From contig SIBJ01000004.1 of NCBI GenBank assembly GCA_009695195.1, positions 25,568 through 89,567 on the forward strand: a stretch of 64,000 bases of DNA, read 5' to 3'. The stretch comes from Pedosphaera sp. (GTDB lineage: Bacteria; Verrucomicrobiota; Verrucomicrobiia; Limisphaerales; JADLHS01). Below are positions 9,176 to 18,312 of the stretch, one piece after another. A program made the translations under genes and the position numbers. The number at the start of each line of letters is the position of its first letter. Position 1 is the stretch's first letter. The notes beneath the pieces are model-generated. The model saw only the letters and a program-made list of their open reading frames with translations, did not search any database and was not told the DNA's origin.

Positions 9176-12100
9176 TTATTTCCCTTCAATGCTCTTCGCC
9201 TGGCGGATCATCCATTCGAGTTTCTTCGGGCGCGCATCGGCGCCGTAGATTTCCGGCACGCCGCTCAAGTGACCGAGCACGCGATCCAGCGTGACTTCAC
9301 CGGCGAACGGACTCGCCGCCAGCCATTCGGAAAACGCGCTCGCGCTCGCGGCGAGCCGCATTGCGTGGCTGGATTGTTCGAGCGACATGGCATTGCCAGT
9401 GAACGGCACGTCCCACGACTGCTCGCGATAATCCGTTGTGCCGGGAATTTTGTAGCGCACGCGCACGGTGCCGAGCGGGCCTTCGCCGGCGGGATTGACT
9501 TCCACGGTGTAAAGCGCGTTACCGGCTTCCTGCGCGGCGATCTCGGCGGCGTCCACGGTGTTGTCGCGGAATTGTTCCTTGGTGAGCTGATGCTTCGCGT
9601 AACCGATCTGGCGATACGACGTCACGCGCTTGGGATTGAATTCCACCTGAACCTTCACGTCCGATGCGGCGACCTTGAGCGCACCCGCGAGTTGCCCGGC
9701 AAAATCTGTGGCCGCTTCCTCCGGCGAATTGATGAAACCGTAACGGCCATCTCCATTGCGCGAGAGGACTTCGAGAAGATCGTCGTTGAACCCTTCCCAG
9801 CCGATGCCGAAACAATCCAGCGCGATGCCCTGCTTGCGCTGCGCCTCGACCTTTTGCTTGAGCGATTCCGGCTCGACGTTGCCGAGATTCGCCGCGCCGT
9901 CGGTGAGCAACACGACGCGATTGATGCCGTTCGCGAGGTAATGACGCGCCGCCGTCTGATACGCGAGGTTCATCGCGTCTTCGAGATTCGTGCCGCCTTG
10001 CGGCGTGAGACCGCTCACTTGCTCCGCCACCTCACCGGCCTTGTCGCCCGAGATTCCATCCGCGAACAGTCGCGGCGTGCGCGCGAACGTGATGACACTG
10101 AGTTTATCCTGCGGTTGCAACTGCGACGCGAGCACACGCAACGCCCCGCGAATGATTTGCACGCGATCCGCCCGCTCCATCGAGCCGGAATTGTCGAGCA
10201 GCAGCACGATGTTCAACGCCCGCCCCGCCTGCCGGCCCGCCGCCGCCGTCTTGAGCGAGAAACGCAGCAGGTCGCGATTGTGCGCGAACGGATACCGCGC
10301 CCGCTCCCACGCGAAGGCGATCGGCATTCCCGCCGGCGCTTCCGGATCGCGATAGTCAAACGCGTTGATGAACTCCTCGCTGCGCACCGAAGCCGCGTCC
10401 GGCATCTGCCCCTTCTCCAAACTCGCCGCCGCGAGCTTGAACGACACATCGCTGACGTTGAGCGAGAAGGTGGAGAAATTATTCTCGCTCGTCTGGATTT
10501 CGGGCTGGGGAATCGGCGCGTTCGTCGAAGCTTTGCGAACCGGCGGCGCGTCAGGCTCGACTGCGGGAATGTTGAGAGGTGGAGCAGTACCGGTAGCGTC
10601 GGAATCGGAGATTTTCAATTCCGCGCGCAACCGGCCCACTTCTTTTTGCGCAGCAGTGATTTTTGCCTGTTGCTCCTTGAAGCGGCCCTCAATCGCTCTG
10701 ATTCCGCCGCCCAATAATCTGAGCCGCTCTGACTGACGGTGATCTTTGTAGGCCGTAGTGACGGCGTTGGCGATTTTGGCCGCCTCGTCAGCATCGGCAC
10801 TCTTGGCGCGAACCTCGACAAGGCTCGTGTTTTTTACGGGCTGCAATTCCAGCCTGCTCTTCAGTTGGCTGATTGCCTCAGTTTTCTTGAGCTTCTGGCC
10901 GGGCTTCGCCGCCCACGCCTCATCCAACTTTAGATCATCCACCACCTTGCCGAGCACGGCGTCGGATTTAAGGGCCTCAAACTCGGTTTGAATGAAGAAC
11001 GGATCGAAGCCGTGAGTGGTCCGACTCCCGGCCATCCCCTCGATGTCGGTGGCGTCCCGCTCGACTTTGACGCGAGCCGTGCTCGCAAACGCACCGCCAA
11101 CTGGGGCACCCAATCTCCGCCAGAAACCGGTTTTCTCTTTCGCTGGCACGGCATTGTCCATGACCTCAACCATCGTCGTCTTCGGCAACGAGAGATCGAT
11201 CTTCTCGGCGGCAAGTTTGTTGTTGAGGATTCGGCCAAAGAAGACCAACTCCTCCAACTCGCGCTTCTTCTCGAAGTAGGGCTTGCTCTTCGTAGCGGTT
11301 TCACCGTCCAGTTCGAGTGCGATTACATCGCTTACGGTTCGGCCGGCTTGCAACACGTCCGTCTGCGTCGGGCCGGCGGGCTTTCCGGCCGATACGTAGA
11401 GTTTCGTGCGCTGCTCTTGCGCTTCTTGCTGAACACTGGCGATCTTCTTTTGGAGAGTTTCGCTTTCCCCGGCCCTTTCGATAGCGGGCAGGCGCAAGGA
11501 TCGCGACGGCACGGTTGCGAGCTTGGGTTCCTTCGCGTCCGCAGGCGACCCGCTATCTTGCGGCGCCGCAGGAAGAACAATCTTCCCGAAATTCTCAACC
11601 GACTTGGCCGGGCCTGCTGCGCTACCCGCAACGTCAACTCTGGGAATGTTGCCCTGCTTTTGCTGCGGGCTGTCAGCCGAAGCCAGAGGGCTGCTTTCCC
11701 CAAGACGCTCCTTGGCTTCGGGAGTAATGCGCAAGCCGCCCGTGATGAGTTGGTCCTCGGACAGACTCTTGTTCTGCTCAGGTTGTGGCAGTGCCAAAGC
11801 GGTGTTGCCGCCAACGACGGTTATTCCATCGCCAAGGTTGTTGGCTCCCGTAACCGTCAGCGCGTCCGCGCCGCGCTCTTCGCGCGAGGTCTCACCTCGG
11901 GAGTCAGTTCCCAATTGCGTGAGTTGACGGGATCGGGTCGCTCGATCGTATGAGCGCTGTCCGCTGCTTTCGGTTTCAGAGGTCCTGGACTCAGACCGGA
12001 AGAGCTTCCCGGCCGAAGGCAAGTCGCCGAGGACGGGCACCTTCGCGGCGTTCACTTGGAGCGCGCCCTCAGCTTCCAGTTTAATCCCGGCAACTTCTGC

Positions 12101-13657
12101 TGGCCGCCGCGTCTCATCCAGCACAAGCAAACCCGGATGGGTGACCGGTGCGGTTGTGGAAGCAACCACTCCTGGAAGCTCGAGCCTGCGGGTAATGGCG
12201 GTTACGCCTTCGGCGCCAGCCAAGCGTGACTCCACAAAGCCTGACTCCACCGCCAGCGGCAAACCAGTGGACGGATCAATGGCGGGTGTGTTGGGAACGA
12301 CCGAAAACGAGTCAAGTTTCTCAGTGTTTTCGCCCGGAGCCGCCGGCGTGAAGACCGCCCCGGCGGTGGCGTAAGAGTTGGCGCTCGTGAAGAAGCGAAG
12401 ACTGCCCGCGCCGCCCCCGCCGCTGCCGCCGGCGCCCCGGTTTCCCCCAGCGACATTGATTCCGCCGCTATAGTTGCCTGCCGAAAAAGAATTTGTGACC
12501 GTCGCGCGCCCGATTGGCTCGAAGTTCGATTCGCCCAAACTGATGGACTTTGACCATCCCCTCGACGGAGCCGGCATGATGCGACTGGCGTCAGGCTTGG
12601 CAGGCGACAGCTTGTCCGATTCCTGCTCTTTGGATTTCTCATCGGTCGGCGGCTGGAGAGCAAACGTGTTGTTGGACGCGATGAAAGCATATCGAGAGGT
12701 GAACCCGTTTTGCGAAACGGGCAACTCTGCCGTGCTGGTCGCGTCGCGGCCATTTCTCCTTAACACTCCAACGAAGTCCGGATCACCCACAAAGGGTGAG
12801 GCCGAGGCAACCCCCCCATTCTCCCGGAGCGTTTCGTCCGTGGCCTTGCCGTCGGCGGCTTCCACCAACGATGGCAGGACGATTTGGGAGCGCTGTCGGG
12901 CGAGCAGAACTGGAGTAGTGGGGGTGACTGTCGCGACGCTGGCTTCGGGAGGTGGCGGTGACGGTGGAGTCCCATCAAGTTTTGCGGTAACACGCGGGAG
13001 TAGGAGTTCGGCGGAGGTTGATGGCTTCGGGACGGGTGTGACACTACCGGCGGACCCGAGTGTGACGCGCTGCCCGCTGGCAATCGGCACGTTGTAGTAG
13101 CCGACTACGTTGAGTGAATGGACGTTGCTTGGGCCAGAACCCGGAGCGGCGTGCGTTTGATCCAAAGCTTGCGCGAGCGCTCGTTGTGAGGCTGCATCCG
13201 CAGCCAATCGGGCGACCGCCTGATCCGTCGCTGTGTACACCTGTCCCTTGTCCCTTCGCGAAACACTCAAAAACGTGACCGATACCGCGGTGACCACCGC
13301 AATGATCGCCAACCCGGCCGCCCATTCGACCAGTCCGAGTCGAAATAACGGCTTCGGTTTGCGATCGCTTTCCTTCAGCGGAGGAATGGCGAAGTGCGTG
13401 AGCAGTTTCTTGCGCCGTTCGTCGGAAAGATGGAGTTGCGCCGTTTGTTCGGTCGTCGGCACGCTCGCCTTCGTCGTGGCTTGGCGGACGAGGTGGATGG
13501 TTTGATTCAGGTCATCGTGTAGCCTGGTCAGTTCCGGGTCTTTGGCGATGGCCGCGCGCACGGCGGCGGCTTCGGCGGCGGACAACTCGCCGAGCAACAG
13601 CGCGGTCAGGCGCAGTTCCATTTCTTCGCGTGGATTTTTTGGCAGCTCGGGGTTCAT
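9176..13657 (-). CDS. Mosaic anti-sigma-like / Wzz-like / von Willebrand factor A membrane protein
   Basis: The start is ATG 13657 (MNPELPKNPREEMEL). The product has about 1493 residues. Residues 1-60 resemble the helical N-terminus of anti-sigma-like proteins, and one transmembrane segment lies at about 106-132. Near 540 there is a secretin-type signature VPVLGDLPSAGKLFR. About residues 880-965 match the interface domain of GumC/Wzz chain-length regulators (TEFEALKSDAVLGKVVDDL, then a VKNTSLVEV stretch). A VWA domain with MIDAS motif DNSGSM begins near 1150 and is followed by a YfbK-type C-terminus. The gene lies between the ECF sigma gene and the giant membrane protein. I infer a regulatory or scaffold partner of that sigma factor in the envelope. 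Confidence 0.8.
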   Translation of the reverse strand: MNPELPKNPREEMELRLTALLLGELSAAEAAAVRAAIAKDPELTRLHDDLNQTIHLVRQATTKASVPTTEQTAQLHLSDERRKKLLTHFAIPPLKESDRKPKPLFRLGLVEWAAGLAIIAVVTAVSVTFLSVSRRDKGQVYTATDQAVARLAADAASQRALAQALDQTHAAPGSGPSNVHSLNVVGYYNVPIASGQRVTLGSAGSVTPVPKPSTSAELLLPRVTAKLDGTPPSPPPPEASVATVTPTTPVLLARQRSQIVLPSLVEAADGKATDETLRENGGVASASPFVGDPDFVGVLRRNGRDATSTAELPVSQNGFTSRYAFIASNNTFALQPPTDEKSKEQESDKLSPAKPDASRIMPAPSRGWSKSISLGESNFEPIGRATVTNSFSAGNYSGGINVAGGNRGAGGSGGGGAGSLRFFTSANSYATAGAVFTPAAPGENTEKLDSFSVVPNTPAIDPSTGLPLAVESGFVESRLAGAEGVTAITRRLELPGVVASTTAPVTHPGLLVLDETRRPAEVAGIKLEAEGALQVNAAKVPVLGDLPSAGKLFRSESRTSETESSGQRSYDRATRSRQLTQLGTDSRGETSREERGADALTVTGANNLGDGITVVGGNTALALPQPEQNKSLSEDQLITGGLRITPEAKERLGESSPLASADSPQQKQGNIPRVDVAGSAAGPAKSVENFGKIVLPAAPQDSGSPADAKEPKLATVPSRSLRLPAIERAGESETLQKKIASVQQEAQEQRTKLYVSAGKPAGPTQTDVLQAGRTVSDVIALELDGETATKSKPYFEKKRELEELVFFGRILNNKLAAEKIDLSLPKTTMVEVMDNAVPAKEKTGFWRRLGAPVGGAFASTARVKVERDATDIEGMAGSRTTHGFDPFFIQTEFEALKSDAVLGKVVDDLKLDEAWAAKPGQKLKKTEAISQLKSRLELQPVKNTSLVEVRAKSADADEAAKIANAVTTAYKDHRQSERLRLLGGGIRAIEGRFKEQQAKITAAQKEVGRLRAELKISDSDATGTAPPLNIPAVEPDAPPVRKASTNAPIPQPEIQTSENNFSTFSLNVSDVSFKLAAASLEKGQMPDAASVRSEEFINAFDYRDPEAPAGMPIAFAWERARYPFAHNRDLLRFSLKTAAAGRQAGRALNIVLLLDNSGSMERADRVQIIRGALRVLASQLQPQDKLSVITFARTPRLFADGISGDKAGEVAEQVSGLTPQGGTNLEDAMNLAYQTAARHYLANGINRVVLLTDGAANLGNVEPESLKQKVEAQRKQGIALDCFGIGWEGFNDDLLEVLSRNGDGRYGFINSPEEAATDFAGQLAGALKVAASDVKVQVEFNPKRVTSYRQIGYAKHQLTKEQFRDNTVDAAEIAAQEAGNALYTVEVNPAGEGPLGTVRVRYKIPGTTDYREQSWDVPFTGNAMSLEQSSHAMRLAASASAFSEWLAASPFAGEVTLDRVLGHLSGVPEIYGADARPKKLEWMIRQAKSIEGK

Positions 13658-13714
13658 AATGTTTGCAACACAACAGCCGAACCACCGCCGGGGGAAAAAC
13701 AAACCGAACTATTT

Positions 13715-13806
13715 AACCACGGATGGACACAGATGAACACGGATGCGGGAAACATGCCGGCTTCGACTTCAGTCTTATCCGTGTCCAGCTGTGTCCATCC
13801 GTGGTT
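13715..13806. repeat. Inverted intergenic repeat (ACCACGGATGGACAC family)
   Basis: Arm 13715-13746 (AACCACGGATGGACACAGAT and on) is mirrored by 13776-13806, forming a long imperfect hairpin between the sigma-factor and VWA genes. One-arm relatives lie at 22147-22180 and, more weakly, at 14516-14589. It may attenuate transcription between the two genes, but nothing in the sequence proves this. Confidence 0.85.
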
Positions 13807-13817
13807 GAAAAAGTTTT

Positions 13818-14402
13818 TCATGGCACGACTCCCGTTTTGGCCAGTTCCGCGGCGATGGTTTTGAGCGCGTGATGCAACAGGTAACCGACGTGGCCGGTTT
13901 TCAGTCCGGTGCGTGCGCTAATCTCCGCGTAGGAAAGGTCTTCGTTGAATTTCAGCCGGATCAATTCGCGGCTGCGTTCGTCCAGCGCGGCGAGACACAA
14001 GCGCACGAGGCCGATGCCTTCGATGCGGGCGATCTGTTCATCGGGGAGCGGAGACTCATCCGTCGCATCCGTCGCATGGGACTCATGGGACTCAGATGGG
14101 GCGGATGGGATCAATGAAACCATCTTCGCGGAATCGCGCCGATGATTGAGCGCCAGATTATGCACGGTGCGGTAGAGCCACCTTCGCGGCTCGCGCACTT
14201 CGGCAAATTGTCCGTGCAGTTTCATGAACGCTTCCTGGACCAGGTCCTCCGCGACTTCGCGTCCGCCGCTCAGGCGCAGCGCGTAACAGAGCAGCGGCGA
14301 TTCGAGGGCAGCAAACAACTCCTCAATCGTTTCGGGCGATTGCGCGCTCGGTTCTTTTGGTCGGCCTAAAGCCATGCCTTGCTGATGATCGTCTCGCGTC
14401 AC
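13818..14402 (-). CDS. ECF-type RNA polymerase sigma factor
   Basis: The product has 194 residues, or about 185 if ATG 14375 is used. Region 2 is seen in GREVAEDLVQEAFMKLHGQF and the following EPRRWLYRTVHNLALNHRR. Region 4 is seen in LDERSRELIRLKFNEDLSYAEISARTGLKTGHVGYLLHHALK. This places it in the sigma-70 extracytoplasmic-function group that directs RNA polymerase to stress or envelope promoters. It heads the minus-strand unit with the anti-sigma-like VWA gene and the giant membrane gene. The linker between regions 2 and 4 carries an in-frame repeat (14050-14107) encoding SESHESHATDATDE, which lengthens an already variable loop. Confidence 0.9.
   Translation of the reverse strand: MTRDDHQQGMALGRPKEPSAQSPETIEELFAALESPLLCYALRLSGGREVAEDLVQEAFMKLHGQFAEVREPRRWLYRTVHNLALNHRRDSAKMVSLIPSAPSESHESHATDATDESPLPDEQIARIEGIGLVRLCLAALDERSRELIRLKFNEDLSYAEISARTGLKTGHVGYLLHHALKTIAAELAKTGVVP
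14050..14107. repeat. Low-complexity repeat embedded in the sigma-factor linker
   Basis: The stretch alternates catccgtcg and catgggactc units (for example ATGGGACTCATGGGACTCAG), a short-period repeat. It encodes a Ser/His/Asp/Ala-rich linker exactly between sigma regions 2 and 4, where a length change is structurally harmless. Confidence 0.75.
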
Positions 14403-14515
14403 CCGCCGCGCGCCGCCCGGTTTTCGTCACCGGCAGTCGCTGGTTTCAAGGGATAGACACGCGAGTCCGCAGTTTCTTAGACGGTTTCGACGGGAATGTG
14501 CTCACGGGGAAAAAG

Positions 14516-14589
14516 AGACACGGATTGCACGGATTCATTCCAGCTTCCGCAACCGCTGCAATTCGTGATAATCCGTGAAATTCGTGTCT
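14516..14589. repeat. Inverted repeat between sigma-factor and dihydropyrimidinase genes
   Basis: AGACACGGATTGCACGGATT (from 14516) is mirrored by ATAATCCGTGAAATTCGTGT (from 14568), forming a hairpin of a family related to that at 13715-13806. It lies upstream of the sigma gene and immediately 3' of the dihydropyrimidinase gene, so it may double as that gene's terminator. The rest of 14403-14587 holds no gene I can support. Confidence 0.75.
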
Positions 14590-15970
14590 AAAAATGACTC
14601 GGCTTGCGCTGGAGAAATTTTCCGTGGCCAAGCTTGCCAACAAATTTCCCATCGCGCACGGCGACCTGCCCGCGCACGGTGACGACGCTGGGGCGGCCTT
14701 CGATCTTCCAGCCTTCAAACGCGCTGTAGTCCACGTTCATGTGCTGCGTCTTCACGGAAATTTTCCCACGATAATCCGGGTCGAACACGACGAGGTCGGC
14801 GTCCGCGCCGGGTTGGATTGTGCCTTTGCGCGGGAACAGGTCGAAGGTCTTTGCGACCTGCGTGCTGGCGACGTTCACGAACGTGTGCAAGTCAATCTTC
14901 CCCGCCTTCACGCCGTAGGTGTAGAGCAGGTTGATGCGCTCTTCGAGTGACGGAATGCCGTTGGGAATTTTTGTGAAATCATTTTTGCCCATCTCCTTCT
15001 GTTTGCGGAAATCAAACGGTGCGTGGTCGGTGGCGACGGTTTGCACGAGCCCGTCGCGCAGGCCGTTCCAGAGAATTTCCTGATTCCGCTTGTCGCGCAG
15101 CGGCGGCGACATGACGAACTTCGCGCCTTCAAACTTCGGCAACTCCGCGTAACTCTTGTCGAGCGTGAGATATTGGATCAACGTCTCGACGGTTACGCGC
15201 ACACCACGTTGGCGCGCGGCGATAGCCTGGTCGAGCGCCTCCTTGCAACTCAAGTGGACGATGTAAGTCGCCGCCCCGGTGAGTTCGGCAAAGGTCATCA
15301 AATGATGCACGCCCTCGGCTTCGACGGCGGGCGGGCGGCTCTCGTGATGCTGGCCGGGGTCGGTCTTGCCAGCGACGAGCAATTCCTTGCAACGTTCGCT
15401 GACGAGCGTTTCGTTCTCGCAATGCGCGGTGACGATGACGCCGAGTTCCTTCGCGAGCTTGAGCGTGCGATAAAGTTCCGTGTCATCCACGCCGAATGCA
15501 CCCTTATAGGCGAGGAAAATTTTGAACGAGCTGATGCCGCGCTTCACGATTTCGCGCAACTGCTTCTCGGATTTGTCGTCGAACTTCGTCACGCCCATGT
15601 GAAACGTGAAATCACACGCAGATTTTCCCACAGCCTGGCTCATCCAAAGCTCGAAGCTCTTCAAGGCGTCATCCGAACGTGCCGGACAACACATCTCGAT
15701 GAGCGTGGTCGTGCCGCCCACGAGCGCGGCCTGGCTGCCGGTCACATAATTGTCCTTCGAGAACGTGCCCATGAACGGCAGGTAAATGTGAACGTGCGGA
15801 TCAATAAAGCCGGGGAAGACGAATTTCCCATTCGCGTCAATGACCTCTGCGCCGCGTGGCGGTTTGATGCCGCGGTCAATGCGCGTAATGGTTTCGTTTT
15901 CGCAAAGGATGTCCGCCACGTAGCGTTCGCTCGCCGTGACAATCTCACCGTTTTTGATAAGGAGGCTCAT
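14588..15970 (-). CDS. hydA: Dihydropyrimidinase (D-hydantoinase)
   Basis: This 460-residue, dinuclear metal amidohydrolase opens the ring of dihydrouracil or dihydrothymine. Start ATG 15970 (MSLLIKNGEIVTAS) is preferred over an upstream codon because it matches the family N-terminus. Metal-site motifs are in the expected order: FIDPHVHIYLPF (HxH), FKIFLAYKGAF (carboxylated Lys), TAHCENE, YIVHLSCKEAL and ATDHAPFDF. It sits near genes for PreA-like dihydropyrimidine dehydrogenase, a carbamoyl-amino-acid hydrolase and a semialdehyde dehydrogenase, which together would make a reductive pyrimidine degradation route. A hydantoinase acting on other cyclic ureides is the alternative. Confidence 0.9.
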   Translation of the reverse strand: MSLLIKNGEIVTASERYVADILCENETITRIDRGIKPPRGAEVIDANGKFVFPGFIDPHVHIYLPFMGTFSKDNYVTGSQAALVGGTTTLIEMCCPARSDDALKSFELWMSQAVGKSACDFTFHMGVTKFDDKSEKQLREIVKRGISSFKIFLAYKGAFGVDDTELYRTLKLAKELGVIVTAHCENETLVSERCKELLVAGKTDPGQHHESRPPAVEAEGVHHLMTFAELTGAATYIVHLSCKEALDQAIAARQRGVRVTVETLIQYLTLDKSYAELPKFEGAKFVMSPPLRDKRNQEILWNGLRDGLVQTVATDHAPFDFRKQKEMGKNDFTKIPNGIPSLEERINLLYTYGVKAGKIDLHTFVNVASTQVAKTFDLFPRKGTIQPGADADLVVFDPDYRGKISVKTQHMNVDYSAFEGWKIEGRPSVVTVRGQVAVRDGKFVGKLGHGKFLQRKPSHF

Positions 15971-15987
15971 AATTTCTCTGGCTGAGA

Positions 15988-16389
15988 TTACTTCTGCCAA
16001 TCTTCCATCACGAGTCCGCGCACGCGGGAGAATTCCGCCGTGTTGTGCGTGACCAAAGTGTGATTGTTGGCAAGAGCGATGGCCGCGATCATCAGATCGT
16101 TCGGGCCGATGACGTTTCCAGCGACTTCCAATTCGTGGCGCATCTGGCCGTACTGCGCAGCGGCAGAATCATCGAAAGGGAGTGAGACGTAGGGAGTAAA
16201 CAATTCGCGAAGAATCGCGAGCCGCCGCTCGCGGTTGCCATACTTCTCCGCCCCATGAAGCAACTCGGCCTTGACGACCGAGCAAAGAATCACGTCGGCG
16301 GGTTGCAGTGCTTGAAGGCGGGCGCGGATCGGAGACTGCGGGGTCTTTAGGTAAACAATCCAGGCGTTGGTGTCGAGCAGCCAGGCCAT
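15988..16389 (-). CDS. PIN-domain ribonuclease toxin (VapC-like)
   Basis: The product has about 133 residues from ATG 16389 (MAWLLDTNAWIVYL). PIN-domain acidic residues are seen in LLDTNAW, in VKAELLHGAEK and in the C-terminal GPNDLMIAAIA, and HNTAEFSRV is typical of VapC tails. VapC proteins are Mg-dependent RNases kept inactive by a partner antitoxin. The start overlaps the stop of the upstream small gene in a TGATG junction, the usual toxin-antitoxin arrangement. Its stop lies 18 bases before the dihydropyrimidinase start, so the pair sits between catabolic genes. Confidence 0.85.
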   Translation of the reverse strand: MAWLLDTNAWIVYLKTPQSPIRARLQALQPADVILCSVVKAELLHGAEKYGNRERRLAILRELFTPYVSLPFDDSAAAQYGQMRHELEVAGNVIGPNDLMIAAIALANNHTLVTHNTAEFSRVRGLVMEDWQK

Positions 16390-16625
16390 CACCACTCCTC
16401 GCGTTTTTCAAACGGCAGTTGGGGCGGACGCTCGAACGGCTCACCCGCAAACGCGCCCGCCGTTCGCTCGAAGTATTTTTCCGGCCAAGCGGACGCTTGC
16501 GGCTTTGCGCCATTGCCGTTGTGAAATTCCGGCCCGACGAGCGAATCGAGATAATGCCGCACCTCCTGCAGCACCGGCTCCGGTTGCTTCATCAATTCCT
16601 GAATCAGCGCATCTCGCGTACTCAT
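16389..16625 (-). CDS. Putative antitoxin partner of the PIN toxin (VapB/DUF2281-like)
   Basis: The product has 78 residues. The N-terminal half (RDALIQELMKQPEPVLQEVR) is a short helical stretch of the kind seen in DUF2281-type antitoxins. The C-terminal half is Pro/Phe/Glu-rich (PFERPPQLPFEKREEW) and probably wraps the toxin. The gene directly precedes and overlaps the PIN toxin. The assignment rests mainly on size and position. Confidence 0.65.
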   Translation of the reverse strand: MSTRDALIQELMKQPEPVLQEVRHYLDSLVGPEFHNGNGAKPQASAWPEKYFERTAGAFAGEPFERPPQLPFEKREEW

Positions 16626-16665
16626 AACCAGTGAATTTTAACTCCGGTTCGCACAATTTCGAGAC

Positions 16666-18162
16666 TTATTTCTTCGCTTCAGTGTGCCAGATGTCTCCCT
16701 CGCCGTAGCTGAACCAGCGGCTCGTCGTCACTTTTTGTTGCGTGAAAAATTGCACGCCTTCCTTGCCTTGCATGTGCAGGTCGCCGAAGAATGAATCGTT
16801 CCAGCCGTTGAACGGAAACCACGCCATCGAAGCCGGCACGCCGATGTTGATGCCGACCATGCCGCACTGGACGCGATGCTTGAACTCGCGCGCCGCTTTA
16901 CCGGAGCGCGTGAAGATGGACGCGCCATTGCCGTAGGCGGATTTGTTGGCGAGTTCGATGGCTTTGTCCAAATCTTCCATGTGCATCACGTTGAGTACCG
17001 GGCCGAAAATCTCCTCCTTCGCCACGGTCATGCCGCGTTCAACGTGATCCAAAATCGTCGCGCCAACGTAAAAACCATTTGGCGCTTCGCTAACTTTCAC
17101 GCCACGTCCGTCGGCGGGAATCTTCGCGCCCTCCTTCACGCCGGCTTCGATCAATTGCAGAACGCGGTCGCGATGCTGGCGCGTGATGACAGCTCCCATG
17201 TCCGGTTGCTTCTCTCGGTCCGTCGGGCCGACTTTGATTTTACGCGTGGCTTCGATGAGCGTGGGCAAAACGGTTTTGTCCGCGTTCCCGACGACGACGG
17301 CGGTGGAGCCAGCCATGCAGCGTTCGCCCGCGCAACCGAACGCGGCTTCGATGACCCCGCGTGTGGAATTTTCCACATCCGCGTCCGGCATGAGGATGAC
17401 GTAATTTTTCGCCCCGCCGTTCGACTGGACGCGCTTGCCGTGTTTCGTGCCGGTCTCGTAGATGTAGCGCGCAATCGGCGTCGAGCCGACGAACGAAATC
17501 GCCTTCACCTTGGGATGCGTGAGCAATGCGTCCACCACTTCGCGTCCGCCGTGGACGATGTTCAGCACGCCTTTCGGCAGCCCAGCTTTCTCCAACAGCT
17601 TTGCAATCTTGATGGCGGTGAGCGGAACTTTTTCGCTCGGCTTGAGGACGAACGTGTTGCCGCACGCGATGGCGATGGGATACATCCACAGCGGCACCAT
17701 CGCCGGAAAGTTGAACGGCGTGATGCCGACGCAGACGCCGAGCGGCTGGCGGATGGCTTCGCAATCAATGCCGCGCGCGATGTTTTCCAACACGTCGCCC
17801 ATCAGCAACGACGGCACGCCGAGCGCGAACTCGACGACTTCCATGCCGCGCTTCACGTCGCCGCGCGATTCGACTAGTGTCTTGCCATGCTCGCGCGTGT
17901 TGCTGCGCACGATGTCCTCGAAGTTTTCCTCCATCAGCATCTTGAACTTGCCGAGAATCCGCGCGCGTTCGACGGGCGGCGTTTCCATCCACGCCGGGAA
18001 CGCGGCGTGCGCCGCTTCCACTGCTGCGTTCACGTCCGCAACCGTGCCGATGGGGCATTCGGCGATCGTGTCGCCAGTAGAAGGATTGAAGACGGGCGTG
18101 CCGGCATGCTTGGGTTGAAGCCATTCGCCGCCGATGAAGAAAGGACAGGATTCGAGTGTCAT
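16666..18162 (-). CDS. mmsA: CoA-acylating methylmalonate/malonate semialdehyde dehydrogenase
   Basis: The product has 498 residues from ATG 18162 (MTLESCPFFIGGEW). The 16 residues encoded further upstream translate the intergenic repeat and are not native. The catalytic Cys is in FGCAGERCMAGS, the NAD-binding loop in KVKAISFVGSTPIARYIYE, and SNGGAKNYVILMPDADVE is typical of MMSDH. The enzyme converts malonate or methylmalonate semialdehyde with NAD and CoA to acetyl-CoA or propionyl-CoA and CO2. These semialdehydes arise from beta-alanine and beta-aminoisobutyrate, products of reductive pyrimidine breakdown, which fits the neighbours. It also acts in valine and inositol degradation. No beta-alanine aminotransferase is seen in the window. 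Confidence 0.92.
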   Translation of the reverse strand: MTLESCPFFIGGEWLQPKHAGTPVFNPSTGDTIAECPIGTVADVNAAVEAAHAAFPAWMETPPVERARILGKFKMLMEENFEDIVRSNTREHGKTLVESRGDVKRGMEVVEFALGVPSLLMGDVLENIARGIDCEAIRQPLGVCVGITPFNFPAMVPLWMYPIAIACGNTFVLKPSEKVPLTAIKIAKLLEKAGLPKGVLNIVHGGREVVDALLTHPKVKAISFVGSTPIARYIYETGTKHGKRVQSNGGAKNYVILMPDADVENSTRGVIEAAFGCAGERCMAGSTAVVVGNADKTVLPTLIEATRKIKVGPTDREKQPDMGAVITRQHRDRVLQLIEAGVKEGAKIPADGRGVKVSEAPNGFYVGATILDHVERGMTVAKEEIFGPVLNVMHMEDLDKAIELANKSAYGNGASIFTRSGKAAREFKHRVQCGMVGINIGVPASMAWFPFNGWNDSFFGDLHMQGKEGVQFFTQQKVTTSRWFSYGEGDIWHTEAKK

Positions 18163-18165
18163 AAT

Positions 18166-18307
18166 TAAAAAGCTCCAAGCACCAACATCCAAGCTCCAGA
18201 GAAGCTCCAAACTTCAACATCCAATCCACATCGTGCGCCGCTCGGTTTGCAGCTTGGTAATTGAAGTTTCTCTGGATGTTGGAGCATGGTGCTTGGATGT
18301 TTCATTG
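18166..18307. repeat. Long imperfect inverted repeat (GCTCCAAGCACCAACATCC family)
   Basis: The left arm (18169-18228) contains AGCTCCAAGCACCAACATCC and the right arm (18262-18307) contains its mirror, built on CTCTGGATGTTGGAG. Copies of the family lie at 18726-18857, 46731-46878 and 47440-47566, always between genes. Here it supplies a spurious N-terminal extension to the semialdehyde dehydrogenase reading frame. Confidence 0.9.
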
Positions 18308-18312
18308 TTGTT

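Noticed and set aside
9158..10717. A 519-codon plus-strand frame opposite the VWA gene
   Set aside because: The VWA MIDAS motif and YfbK-type end are on the minus strand. This frame is Arg-rich and featureless.
13715..13806. Tandem repeats considered as a CRISPR array
   Set aside because: There are only two inverted arms and no regular spacer series. No cas genes are present anywhere in the window.
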